The translations under genes were made by a program, and so were the position numbers. Below are positions 45,029 through 53,277 of a stretch of 64,000 bases of DNA, one piece after another (the first letter of the stretch is position 1; every line of letters starts with the position of its first letter). Origin of the DNA: JAAETI01 sp964195945 (GTDB lineage Bacteria; Actinomycetota; Acidimicrobiia; Spongiisociales; UBA5794). The notes under the pieces are model-generated. The model had not been told where the DNA came from. It ran no database searches and saw nothing but the letters and a program-made list of their open reading frames with translations. The DNA lies in the NCBI GenBank assembly GCA_964195945.1, contig CAXMRC010000004.1, positions 20,772 through 84,771 of the forward strand. Reading direction: 5' to 3'.

Positions 45029-45892
45029 ATGTTGTGTTGCATCGGAGATCTTGTTGAAGACGTGGTGGTGTGGCCTTCGGCTGAGCCCGTCCGTGGGACC
45101 GATACACCCGCCCGAGTGTTTCGTCGGCGCGGAGGCAGCGCAGCCAATGTCGCTGTTCTCGCGGCGGCGGATGGTCGCCACAGCCGCTTTGTCGGGCAGG
45201 TCGGCAATGACCGTCTGGGATCGATGCTTGCCGCTGAGATGGAGGCAGCCGGAGTCGACGTGCTGTTGGCTAGGGGCGGGACAACGGGCTCCATCGTCGT
45301 CATTGTTGACGACACGGGAGAGCGCACGATGTTGCCGGACCGAGGTGCGGCAACACAGCTGAGCTCGCTCCCGTCCGGCGCCCTCGATGCGGTTACCTGG
45401 CTACACGTGCCCGCATACTCTCTGATCGTTGAGCCGCTCGGAGCAACGACTCGCACCGCCATCGCCACCGCGCAGCAGTCGGGTATCCCGGTGAGTATTG
45501 ACGCATCATCGACGGGTCCGCTCACCGACTTTGGAATCGACCGGTTCCTTGAGCAGATGCGGTCGATCGCACCAGATGTGTTCTTCTGCAACAAGGATGA
45601 GGCGGATGTCGTAGGTGTCGACCGCAAGTCCCCCCTTCCCGGGGCCAAGCTGACTGTGATCAAAGCCGGAGCGGATCCGGTGATCTTGATCGACGACACC
45701 GGCGCCGCCATCGACGTCACCGTCCCCGAGGTCAGAGGGGTCGCCGACACAACGGGAGCAGGCGACGCCTTCGCGGCAGGCTTTCTAACGGCGACGTTGG
45801 ACGGAGCTTCCCCGCCAGAAGCCGCCGCAGCCGCCAATCGATCGGCGGCTACCGTTCTTGTTCGCCCCGGTGCTGGCAGCAACAACCACTGA
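45029..45892 (+). CDS. PfkB-family sugar kinase, probable pseudouridine kinase
   Basis: 287 residues of the ribokinase/PfkB family: N-terminal CIGDLVEDVVVWP, GGSAANVAVLAAADG, and the C-terminal signature DTTGAGDAFAAGFL with the catalytic Asp. It is followed 16 bases later by a PsuG gene, the usual partner of pseudouridine kinase (PsuK), so pseudouridine is the likely substrate; ribokinase-like activity is the alternative. The start is divergent from the lipoprotein operon and the two 5' ends are only about 100 bases apart. Confidence 0.88.
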   Translation: MLCCIGDLVEDVVVWPSAEPVRGTDTPARVFRRRGGSAANVAVLAAADGRHSRFVGQVGNDRLGSMLAAEMEAAGVDVLLARGGTTGSIVVIVDDTGERTMLPDRGAATQLSSLPSGALDAVTWLHVPAYSLIVEPLGATTRTAIATAQQSGIPVSIDASSTGPLTDFGIDRFLEQMRSIAPDVFFCNKDEADVVGVDRKSPLPGAKLTVIKAGADPVILIDDTGAAIDVTVPEVRGVADTTGAGDAFAAGFLTATLDGASPPEAAAAANRSAATVLVRPGAGSNNH

Positions 45893-45908
45893 AACCCAGG
45901 AGTAGCCG

Positions 45909-46814
45909 ATGCCTCAACTCAGAATCAGCGCAGAAGTCCAAGAGGCGTTGGCGCACGATCACCCGATCGTTGGGCTCGAAAGCACGATCTACAGCCATCT
46001 CGGCCTCCCTTCACCGGCGAATCACGAGGCGTTGGAGCGGAGCACCGCGGCGATCCGTGCCAAGGGCGCAGTGCCGGCGATCACGGCGATCCTCGACGGC
46101 GTGCCTTGTATCGGGCTCGAGCCATCGGAGCACGAACGGATTTTGGGACCTGCCCAAAAGACCGCAGAGCGCGACATATCCGTGGCAATAGCCAAGAAGT
46201 GGCCGGTGGGCGCAACAACGGTGTCAGCGTCGCTGGCGCTATGCGCCGCGGCAGGTATCAGTGTTTTCGCGACAGGAGGTATCGGTGGCGTCCACCTCGG
46301 TTCGGAGACGACGGGCGACATCAGTGCCGACCTCGGATCGATTGCTTTCTACCCGGTGTTGACTGTGTGTGCAGGCGCAAAAGCGTTTCTCGATATACCT
46401 AAGACGGTCGAAGTCCTCGAAACGGAATCGGTTCCGGTCCTTGTATACCAGGCCGACGAGTTCCCGATGTTCTATGCCCGCTCCAGCGGTGTCATGGCAC
46501 CCCAACGGGTCGACAGCACCTCTGAAGTTGCCGCCATCGTGGCGCAGCGGATCATATGGGATCACGGTGGAGTCCTCCTTGCCGTACCAGTGCCAGAAAC
46601 CGACGCCATCCCGACCCGCGACATCCAGGACGCCATCAGCACGGCGCTGGCACGAGCGAAGAACGTACATGGAGCGGCGGTGACTCCGTTCGTTCTCGAA
46701 CAGATCGCCAAGATCACTGAGGGTCGTACCATCCCCGCCAATCTGGCGCTCGCCGAAAACAACGCATCCATCGCCGCCGATGTCTCCGTCGAACTGGCCC
46801 GCCTCCGCACCTAA
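45909..46814 (+). CDS. psuG: Pseudouridine-5'-phosphate glycosidase
   Basis: 301 residues, full family length (about 300). Seen motifs: IVGLESTIYSHLGLPSPAN, the Lys/Glu-containing active-site strand GATTVSASLALCAAAGISVFATGGIGGVHL (split over 207-260 of the DNA-coded chain) and LVYQADEFPMFYARSSG. The enzyme cleaves pseudouridine 5'-phosphate to uracil and ribose 5-phosphate. With the kinase 16 bases upstream it completes pseudouridine salvage from degraded RNA. AGGAG lies 5-6 bases before the ATG. A perfect palindrome ends the transcript. Confidence 0.95.
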   Translation: MPQLRISAEVQEALAHDHPIVGLESTIYSHLGLPSPANHEALERSTAAIRAKGAVPAITAILDGVPCIGLEPSEHERILGPAQKTAERDISVAIAKKWPVGATTVSASLALCAAAGISVFATGGIGGVHLGSETTGDISADLGSIAFYPVLTVCAGAKAFLDIPKTVEVLETESVPVLVYQADEFPMFYARSSGVMAPQRVDSTSEVAAIVAQRIIWDHGGVLLAVPVPETDAIPTRDIQDAISTALARAKNVHGAAVTPFVLEQIAKITEGRTIPANLALAENNASIAADVSVELARLRT

Positions 46815-46820
46815 CAAGAA

Positions 46821-46870
46821 CCGTCTGGCGTCCGTGAGCACGGTATACCGTGCTCACGGACGCCAGACGG
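46821..46870. terminator. Perfect 50-bp palindrome between convergent genes
   Basis: Bases 46821-46870 are a perfect palindrome (two 25-base arms, CCGTCTGGCGTCCGTGAGCA... mirrored) centred on GTATAC with no spacer. It lies in the 58-base gap between psuG (plus) and xdhC (minus), so it most likely acts as a bidirectional terminator, although neither side has a long T tract. Its length and perfection are unusual for a terminator. Confidence 0.75.
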
Positions 46871-46872
46871 GT

Positions 46873-47661
46873 TCAGGTGGTCCCTTCTTCGATGCCGCGC
46901 TGCTTGTGGACTCGGCCGGACTCGCCTTGGAGCGACATTCCGGTCCCGGCGCCGTAGCGAGCCTGGATGACTTCACCCAGAATCGACACGGCCATCTCGG
47001 CAGGAGTCTCCGCTCCTATGTCAAGACCCACCGGCCCATAGATAGTGTCAAGTTCATCTTGAGACCAGCCGTCGGCAGCAAGCCGCTCGAGACGGGCGGC
47101 GTGAGTACGTCTGCTTCCGATTGCACCCAGGTATCGGATCGGCTTCCCATGGACCTCGGCAAAGACCGGATCCTCAAACCTAGCGTCATGGCTCAACAAC
47201 ACGACATAGGTACGACGGTCAAGCGGGATCTTCTCGAACACGTCCTCCGGCCATCCGACGATCACCTCAGCAGCGTCGGGGAATCGATCATCTGTAGCCC
47301 ACATAGGTCGGGCGTCAGCGACCACGACCCGAAACCCAAGTTGACGTGCCATGGTGGTCAGTGGCTGCGCATTGTGACCGGCACCGAAAATGAGCATCAG
47401 AGGCTGAGGCGCAATCGTTTCAATGAAAACCGAAGTGTCCCCGTACGACAGCGTCCGGCTCTGCTCCCGCCCCATGAGTTCTACGGCATCCGCAAGAACG
47501 TCCCCGGCAATGGCGAGGGGAAGTGCACCGGACACCACCCCATCCTCGTAATCCACCACTGCTTTTGTGCCGATTCCTTCTCCACCGACGATCGTCACGA
47601 CGGCGCCAAGGCGTTCCGAATCCATCAGCCTTTTGGTGGCCTCTAAGTGGTTCATTGCCAC
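46873..47661 (-). CDS. XdhC-family protein, Rossmann part
   Basis: 262 residues. The N-terminal third resembles the XdhC/CoxI domain again (AVVTIVGGEGIGTKAVVDYEDG), and the C-terminal part is an XdhC Rossmann fold: LMLIFGAGHNAQPL, VVVADARPMWATDDRFP, and RYLGAIGSRRTHAAR near the end, PVGLDIGAETPAEMAVSILGEVI. XdhC proteins insert or sulfurate the molybdenum cofactor of xanthine dehydrogenase-type enzymes; no such enzyme is in this window. The start overlaps the end of the next gene by 10 nt. Confidence 0.9.
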   Translation of the reverse strand: MAMNHLEATKRLMDSERLGAVVTIVGGEGIGTKAVVDYEDGVVSGALPLAIAGDVLADAVELMGREQSRTLSYGDTSVFIETIAPQPLMLIFGAGHNAQPLTTMARQLGFRVVVADARPMWATDDRFPDAAEVIVGWPEDVFEKIPLDRRTYVVLLSHDARFEDPVFAEVHGKPIRYLGAIGSRRTHAARLERLAADGWSQDELDTIYGPVGLDIGAETPAEMAVSILGEVIQARYGAGTGMSLQGESGRVHKQRGIEEGTT

Positions 47662-47963
47662 TTCTCGATGAATACGTTGATCGTTCCCCCGCAGGTGAGC
47701 CCGACCTCAAACGCATCGTCGTCGGCAATGCCATACGTAACCATCCGTGGCTCCCCGGTCTCGAGAACCTGTTTGGCATGCAAGAACACATCGTTCTCAA
47801 CACAGCCGCCGCTCACGGAGCCTTCCATCTCGCCTGCAGAAGAAATCAAGAACTTTGAGCCTTCCGGACGCGGCGCAGATCCTTTGACGCCAACAACGGT
47901 GGCGACTGCCACGTCCTTGCCCTCGGCTTTCCACTTCTCGTAGATCTCTATTTCGTTTCTCAT
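47652..47963 (-). CDS. XdhC/CoxI N-terminal domain protein
   Basis: 103 residues: the N-terminal XdhC_CoxI domain on its own (VATVVGVKGSAPRPEGSKFL, GSVSGGCVEND, VGLTCGGTINVFIE). The conserved SGGCVE and CGG motifs with Cys are intact. Together with the following gene it forms a split or duplicated XdhC pair used in maturation of molybdenum hydroxylases. It overlaps the next gene by 10 nt, and the nucleotidase gene lies 17 bases below... upstream in the same orientation. Confidence 0.88.
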   Translation of the reverse strand: MRNEIEIYEKWKAEGKDVAVATVVGVKGSAPRPEGSKFLISSAGEMEGSVSGGCVENDVFLHAKQVLETGEPRMVTYGIADDDAFEVGLTCGGTINVFIEKWQ

Positions 47964-47980
47964 CTCGCTCCGCTTCTTGG

Positions 47981-49408
47981 TTAGTCGAGCCAGGTGTCGT
48001 GGGGAAGGTCAACCCGCGCTACCCGCAGCAACGCAAATGGACTCACTTCGATGAAGTTGGCGACTCGGGAGGTATAGCAGTCGGCGTACTTTTCCACCTG
48101 TCGAGCAAAGAGGCTCTTGTCGATGCCAGCTCTCATCAGCGGCCCCCATGCTTCGTTTCGCAACCGGGACGACTCGACCGCAAGTGGTGAAATCTCGCTG
48201 TCCAGCGCTGCGATCTCCGTACGGAGCGTGTCGACCCGACCTTTGTCAGCCACGACGCCGGGAGGAGGCTTCGCATAGCCGAGTCGCTCTCGCTGCAACG
48301 CAAGACGCACCGCCGACACTTCGGCTTCCATCGCCGACTTTCTCGCCATGAGTGTTTCGAGCTTGATCTCGGACGGCCGGAAGTCCCGCAGGCTGGCTAC
48401 CTCGCTCTCCAACTCCCGCAGAATCAGCGCGGTGCGCCACCGCAGCAACGCCTTGGAGAAGTGGACATCGCCGAACAAGTGGTCACCGACATACAAAATC
48501 TCATCGCCGGACAGGCCGAGGAAGTCCTCGATCTGGCGGGCACACCCTCCATGGAAAACACTGCCAGGCTCGATCTCGCCTATATGGGGTCGGAGCAGCG
48601 ACGCCTCCTCGTCAACGACCTTGTAGAGCGGCTTTATCGAAGTGAAGAAGGATGGCTTGTCGGCGGAAACAATGATCGCTTCAAACAGATCCCGCCATTT
48701 CATCCCGGTCGGGAGATATGGGTCAAAGGCATGCTCCATGATCCGGACGGTGTACTCCCATTCCGAATTCGTGATCAGCATCAGCCGCTTACCAGCACGG
48801 AGCTGGTCAACTAGCGCCATTACTCCGTTGGGATCCGGCTCTATAAATCGCTCCGGATCATCAAGGATCGCATTCTTGAGGGCACCGTCCTGGTGCGCGC
48901 TGTCAAGGGAGGTGACCACCGCATGGTAGAGACCCCGATACCCGATCCCTTTCTCGATGCGACCCGCATCCATCAAGTCGACGAGTTGCGCATACAGACT
49001 CGCCTCGGACAACGAGAACAAGGTGTTGATGAACTCGAAGCGATCCTCCGCCAGGTCCACCATCGTCCCGGCATAGACGCGACGCATATCGTCATAACCG
49101 AGGAATGAAGTGCCATGCGAGGCCCGGATTACATATCCGAACCGTGTCGCTTTGACGAGGTTCCCTTCTTCGAGGTCGATAGCGAGGCCACGAATCACCG
49201 CAGCCGGGTCGAACTCGATGTCCTCCACGGGATAGCCCATTTCGAGAAGTTTGGACTTTGCATGTGTAAACGCCGTGGTCTCCCACTCATCAACGTGATA
49301 GTGAACCAGCGTGTAGTCCATGTCGTAGCCGATGGCTTTGATCGAACGCAGATTGATGGTGCGGTTGACAAATATGCCGCGCTCGGGCGCTATCACCGAT
49401 GAGCTCAT
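47981..49408 (-). CDS. HAD-IG family 5'-nucleotidase (cN-II-like)
   Basis: 475 residues from the ATG at 49408; the frame extending to 49504 lies in the malic enzyme gene. HAD motif I IGYDMDYTLVHY (Asp29 nucleophile, Asp31), motif II LITNSEWEY, motif III/IV ILYVGDHLFGDVHFSK. Length and motifs match cytosolic 5'-nucleotidase II-like proteins (Pfam 5_nucleotid), which hydrolyse purine monophosphates in eukaryotes and are sporadic in bacteria. A coiled segment (about 345-415) interrupts the C-terminal part. It starts 1 base after the malic enzyme stop. Confidence 0.9.
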   Translation of the reverse strand: MSSSVIAPERGIFVNRTINLRSIKAIGYDMDYTLVHYHVDEWETTAFTHAKSKLLEMGYPVEDIEFDPAAVIRGLAIDLEEGNLVKATRFGYVIRASHGTSFLGYDDMRRVYAGTMVDLAEDRFEFINTLFSLSEASLYAQLVDLMDAGRIEKGIGYRGLYHAVVTSLDSAHQDGALKNAILDDPERFIEPDPNGVMALVDQLRAGKRLMLITNSEWEYTVRIMEHAFDPYLPTGMKWRDLFEAIIVSADKPSFFTSIKPLYKVVDEEASLLRPHIGEIEPGSVFHGGCARQIEDFLGLSGDEILYVGDHLFGDVHFSKALLRWRTALILRELESEVASLRDFRPSEIKLETLMARKSAMEAEVSAVRLALQRERLGYAKPPPGVVADKGRVDTLRTEIAALDSEISPLAVESSRLRNEAWGPLMRAGIDKSLFARQVEKYADCYTSRVANFIEVSPFALLRVARVDLPHDTWLD

Positions 49409-49409
49409 A

Positions 49410-51125
49410 TCAAGCAGGCCTGTATGGCAGGTACTCGGGGAACCACATTTCCTCCTCGATGCGTCGATCCAAATCGGGCATCGGGTCGGCAAGACCGTCG
49501 GCAACAGCTTGATTAGCTACCGCTATGGCTACCCGCAGCGAAGTTGACCGGACGTCCGAGATCGAAGGATAGATCTGTCCGGCTTCAATCAATTCGGGAC
49601 TGACCGCCTCCGCAAGAGCCTTCGACGCGGCTAGAAACATACGGCCGCTGACCCGCCGCGCTCCGACCGTAAGGACACCGAGGCCCATCCCAGGGAACAC
49701 AAACACGTTGTTGGCCTGCCCAATCTTGTGCGTTCGGCCGTCGAACGAAACAGTAGGAAACGGGCTCCCGGTTGCGACGATTGCTCTGCCGTCTGTCCAC
49801 TCGATGGCGCTCGACGGCGTCACCTCTGCATGGCTAGTTGGGTTGGACAGCGGCATGATGATCGGCCGCTCTGCATGAAGAGCCATCCGCCGGATCATCT
49901 CCTCAGTGAAGACACCAGGGATGCCGCTCACCCCGATGAGCACCGAGGCACGTGCATTTCGCACGACATCCAAAAGACCGATCGGATAGTCATCGATTTG
50001 CCAATCCTTCACGGCCTCGACCGACAACGCCAAACGCTGCTTGCCCGGTGGCAGATTTGGGCGTCCCTCGACGATCAACCCCCGACTGTCGATCGTCATG
50101 ATCCGCGCCTCAGCCTCGGCACGGGCCGCACCCTCGTCAACCATGGCCGTAGCGATCTGGTCGCGGATACCGATGCCCGCCGAACCAGCGCCAACAATCA
50201 CGATTCGTTGATCAGTGAGCTTGGCGCCGATGTGCCGGGTTGCTGCCATCAATCCAGCAACCACCATTGCCGCAGTGCCCTGGATGTCGTCGTTGAACGA
50301 AGGCAGGACATCCCGATACTTGTAGAGGTTGTCAAAGCTTGTCTTGTTAGAGAAGTCCTCCCACTGAAGAAGTGCTCCTGGAAATACTGTCTGAACTGCA
50401 GCGACGAACTCGGCGACGAGTTCGTCGTATTCCTCGCCGCGGAGACGGGGTTTGCGATATCCGACATACAGCGGATCTGCCAGCAACTCAGGGTTGTTAG
50501 TGCCGACGTCGAGAGAGATAGGGATGCAACGAGTCGGATGGATCCCGGCTGCCGCGGCGTAGAGTGCCAGCTTGCCGATCGGAATGCCCATCCCGCCGGC
50601 ACCCTGGTCACCGATACCGAGAATTCGCTCATTGTCGGTGACAACGATGACCGGGTTCGACGACTTGGGTCGGCACCGCAACACATCGACGATGCGGCCC
50701 TTGTCGCGCGGCGTCACGTAGACGCCACGTGCCCTCCGGAAGATCCGGCTCCAGTGCCTGCAGGCAAGAGCGACAGTCGGCGTGTAGATGAGCGGCACCG
50801 TCTGCTCGAGGTTCTCGATGAGGTACCTGTAGAAGAGCGTTTCATTTCGGTCCATCATCCCATTGAGATAGATGTTCTTGTCCATCTCGCTGTGCTTATG
50901 CTCAAGCTGGTTGGCGGCTCGAGCAACTTGCTCTTCTATCGTGAAGACACGGTCGGGGAGCATCCCGATCAACCCAAACGCCTCACGTTCTTCGCGGGTA
51001 AATGCGGTGCCCTTGTTGAGCATCGTGGTCTTGAGCAGTTCAGTACCACGGGCAGTAACCGGCAGATATCGCTCCCCGGTTTCCGGATCGATCGTCGGTG
51101 TTGGAAAAGGAGTGTCTCGCTTCAT
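49410..51125 (-). CDS. NAD-dependent malic enzyme
   Basis: 571 residues, the long (SfcA/MaeA, eukaryotic-like) type. Conserved segments: RNETLFYRYLIENLEQTVPLIYTPTVALAC in part, RGVYVTPRDKGRI, metal-binding QWEDFSN and NDDIQGTAA, and the dinucleotide fold VGAGSAGIGI. It oxidises malate to pyruvate with CO2 release. It is translationally coupled to the HAD nucleotidase. The upstream gene (beta-solenoid) ends 58 bases before its start. Confidence 0.95.
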   Translation of the reverse strand: MKRDTPFPTPTIDPETGERYLPVTARGTELLKTTMLNKGTAFTREEREAFGLIGMLPDRVFTIEEQVARAANQLEHKHSEMDKNIYLNGMMDRNETLFYRYLIENLEQTVPLIYTPTVALACRHWSRIFRRARGVYVTPRDKGRIVDVLRCRPKSSNPVIVVTDNERILGIGDQGAGGMGIPIGKLALYAAAAGIHPTRCIPISLDVGTNNPELLADPLYVGYRKPRLRGEEYDELVAEFVAAVQTVFPGALLQWEDFSNKTSFDNLYKYRDVLPSFNDDIQGTAAMVVAGLMAATRHIGAKLTDQRIVIVGAGSAGIGIRDQIATAMVDEGAARAEAEARIMTIDSRGLIVEGRPNLPPGKQRLALSVEAVKDWQIDDYPIGLLDVVRNARASVLIGVSGIPGVFTEEMIRRMALHAERPIIMPLSNPTSHAEVTPSSAIEWTDGRAIVATGSPFPTVSFDGRTHKIGQANNVFVFPGMGLGVLTVGARRVSGRMFLAASKALAEAVSPELIEAGQIYPSISDVRSTSLRVAIAVANQAVADGLADPMPDLDRRIEEEMWFPEYLPYRPA

Positions 51126-51183
51126 TGTTTCACCTTACGTCTCGCCGTAGGGTTTCTTGTGAACTTGACGGCATAGAGTGAGA

Positions 51184-51594
51184 TCAGCGATGCCGAAATA
51201 GCCTTCCAAGCAGGAAGATCGAAGCTCCCGCGGCCACACCGAACCCGATCGCCTGTTGCGTCCCAACCAGGATCTTGGAGTTCTCTAACGTGGCGTTCAC
51301 CGCTAACAGAACACCTATTCGAGAATCAGAGACCTTGGCCTCGGTTGTGACCATCTGGCCGACCGCCGAGTCGCTGATTTCGGCGCTACCACCAACGATC
51401 ATGTTGCCAGAACCGGCCTTGCTCATCGTGACATCGCCGCCGGCAATAAGCGCACCCGTCCCGCCTTCATTGACGCTCACGTTGCCACCGGCGACCACCA
51501 CCATCGCACCGGCCTCGCGCACCGACACGTCCCCCTCAGCACGAATGATCGGAACGAATCCCTCCGCAAAATCCCGAGTCGTGTTCTCATCCAT
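51184..51594 (-). CDS. Beta-solenoid membrane-anchored protein
   Basis: 136 residues from the ATG at 51594, overlapping the end of xseB by 8 nt with GGAG upstream. Residues 20-105 consist of about four to five short repeats (GDVSVREAGAMVVVAG, GNVSVNEGGTGALIAG, GDVTMSKAGSGNMIVGG, AEISDSAVGQMVTTEA), alternating hydrophobic and polar as in a bactofilin-like right-handed beta-helix. The C-terminus is one membrane helix (about 111-130) and a basic end (RLFRHR). This is the reverse of bactofilins, which lack a C-terminal anchor. Function unknown; its coupling to exonuclease VII is probably only transcriptional. Confidence 0.75.
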   Translation of the reverse strand: MDENTTRDFAEGFVPIIRAEGDVSVREAGAMVVVAGGNVSVNEGGTGALIAGGDVTMSKAGSGNMIVGGSAEISDSAVGQMVTTEAKVSDSRIGVLLAVNATLENSKILVGTQQAIGFGVAAGASIFLLGRLFRHR

Positions 51595-51805
51595 TGACTT
51601 CTTCTCCTGATTCCATCTCCCCGACAACTGCCTCGACTTCTATTGCGGCGGCTTCGATACGGGTTCTGCACAGTCTGATCAGCTCGGCTGACCGCCTGAC
51701 TTTGATCGCTAAATCATCGACATCGACTTGTTCTTCTTCAATCGCGGACAGGATGCTCTCTAACTCCGCGAGGGCCTGTTTGTAGGTGATCGGTTCAGCC
51801 ACCAT
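51587..51805 (-). CDS. xseB: Exodeoxyribonuclease VII small subunit
   Basis: 72 residues from the ATG at 51805, which overlaps the xseA end by 11 nt; an in-frame ATG at 51832 is also possible. It has the XseB pattern ITYKQALAELESILSAIEEE, VDVDDLAIKVRRSAELIRLC. XseB forms the helical shell around XseA in the enzyme that degrades single-stranded DNA to oligonucleotides. Confidence 0.93.
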   Translation of the reverse strand: MVAEPITYKQALAELESILSAIEEEQVDVDDLAIKVRRSAELIRLCRTRIEAAAIEVEAVVGEMESGEEVNG

Positions 51806-53174
51806 TCGTCTCCTCGGTATCTGTAACAACACTCTCGATCAGACCACCGACCACGGTCGTGTGCAGAATGGCACCTACATCGACCGCACCGGGATTCGTC
51901 ACAAGGTCTCCGCCCGCGGTTCTGGTAATTGACCAGCCCCGCGCGAACAGTCGCTCCGGGTCAAGCAGCCCGAGCCGATGTTCCAGATCGGCAAGACGAC
52001 CAGCGGCGACGATGGTGGCCCGGGTGGCACCTGCACCGACCAATGCCGACATCCTATCCACGGCCGCCGTGGCTGCGGCGAGCTGCCGGGTGGACAACCG
52101 CTCGATCCTGGTACCCACCACGCCCAGCGTGTCTCCTTCTCGGCGGAGGTGGTGCCGGGTTCCCCGTGAGATTTGACCGCCGAAATCCGTAAGTCCTTGT
52201 TGCGCTCTCGACCCTGCCGCAGTGGACGATCGTGACAGCCGCAGCGTGGCGTTCTCGAGGTGGTGCCTGGCAACGTCAAGCCGGTTGTTGACACTACGTG
52301 CCGTATCTGTGGCGAGCCGATCCAATCGATCTACAAAGCTCGAGACGGTTGCGACAAGCCCTGCGGCGCATGCAGTCGGCGTCTTGAAGCTGCGGGCGAC
52401 GAGATCGGCAACCGATACATCAATCTCGTGCCCGATTCCCGTCAGCACCGGAACCGGGCAATGGGCAATTGCCATGGCGATCTGTTCGCTATCGAAGGCA
52501 GCCAGGTCTGTTCTCGCCCCACCGCCACGGACAATGGCGATCACATCGATGTCGGATTGCGCCAGAGTGGCGAGTCCCTGGACAATGTCCGGGACGGCAT
52601 CGACACCCTGCACGCGAGCGTCGAAAAGCCGCACCTTCCATGCGTATCGGCTCCGCTCGAATTCATCGATGAAGTCGGCGTGAGCTGCGCTCCCCGCGCT
52701 GGTGATCAGGCCGACGCGCAGCGGGACCATGGCCAGCGGAATCGCCGGGTTGCGCTCGAGCAAGCCCTGGTCTGAAAGGCTCTTGACCAGGCGGTCACGT
52801 TCGGCGGCGAGTTTGCCAAGGGTGAAGTCGGTATCGATCCATGTCATTCGAAACTGCACAGTCCCGCGCGCCGCATAGTGCGAGACAGTGCCGCGGATTC
52901 GCACCTCAACGCCGTCCGTCATACGGACCGCACCGGAACGTGTGAGTACCCGGTTAACTGCAATCTTGTCTGAAGCGAACAGGGTTACCGGCAGCATCGC
53001 GGGCGGTGTCTCGGGCGGTTCGGCATCAACAAGAGTGAAATAGACATGGCCGCTGTTTGCCCGGCTCAGATCTCGGATCTCTCCCGTTACCCAAATCTCG
53101 TCAGGGAAGGCACTACTCAGTACTTGACCGACAGTGCGGGCCAACTCGGTCACTGTGTAAGTGTTTGTGTCCAC
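51795..53174 (-). CDS. xseA: Exodeoxyribonuclease VII large subunit
   Basis: 459 residues. N-terminal OB fold (IWVTGEIRDLSRANSGHVYFTL), the catalytic domain with GLITSAGSAAHADF, DVIAIVRGGGA, FDSEQIAMAIAHCPVPVLTGIGHEIDVSVAD and the helical C-terminal domain. Start codon context and length fit the family. It precedes xseB and is divergent from the ClC gene by 103 bases. Confidence 0.96.
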   Translation of the reverse strand: MDTNTYTVTELARTVGQVLSSAFPDEIWVTGEIRDLSRANSGHVYFTLVDAEPPETPPAMLPVTLFASDKIAVNRVLTRSGAVRMTDGVEVRIRGTVSHYAARGTVQFRMTWIDTDFTLGKLAAERDRLVKSLSDQGLLERNPAIPLAMVPLRVGLITSAGSAAHADFIDEFERSRYAWKVRLFDARVQGVDAVPDIVQGLATLAQSDIDVIAIVRGGGARTDLAAFDSEQIAMAIAHCPVPVLTGIGHEIDVSVADLVARSFKTPTACAAGLVATVSSFVDRLDRLATDTARSVNNRLDVARHHLENATLRLSRSSTAAGSRAQQGLTDFGGQISRGTRHHLRREGDTLGVVGTRIERLSTRQLAAATAAVDRMSALVGAGATRATIVAAGRLADLEHRLGLLDPERLFARGWSITRTAGGDLVTNPGAVDVGAILHTTVVGGLIESVVTDTEETNGG

Positions 53175-53277
53175 ACCCAGGACGCTACACAGAACCTGTG
53201 ACTTGTCCGCACCTCATCGAGGGAACCATGGTTTTACATCGTACCGAAGGTGCGTTCAACGCTAAGTTGGGCTCTCC

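Noticed and set aside
44923..45885. Long minus-strand frame continuing upstream of the first lipoprotein gene, up to 45885
   Set aside because: It is antisense to the PfkB kinase gene, which has clear family motifs; the protein reads as low-complexity Ser/Thr/Pro shadow.
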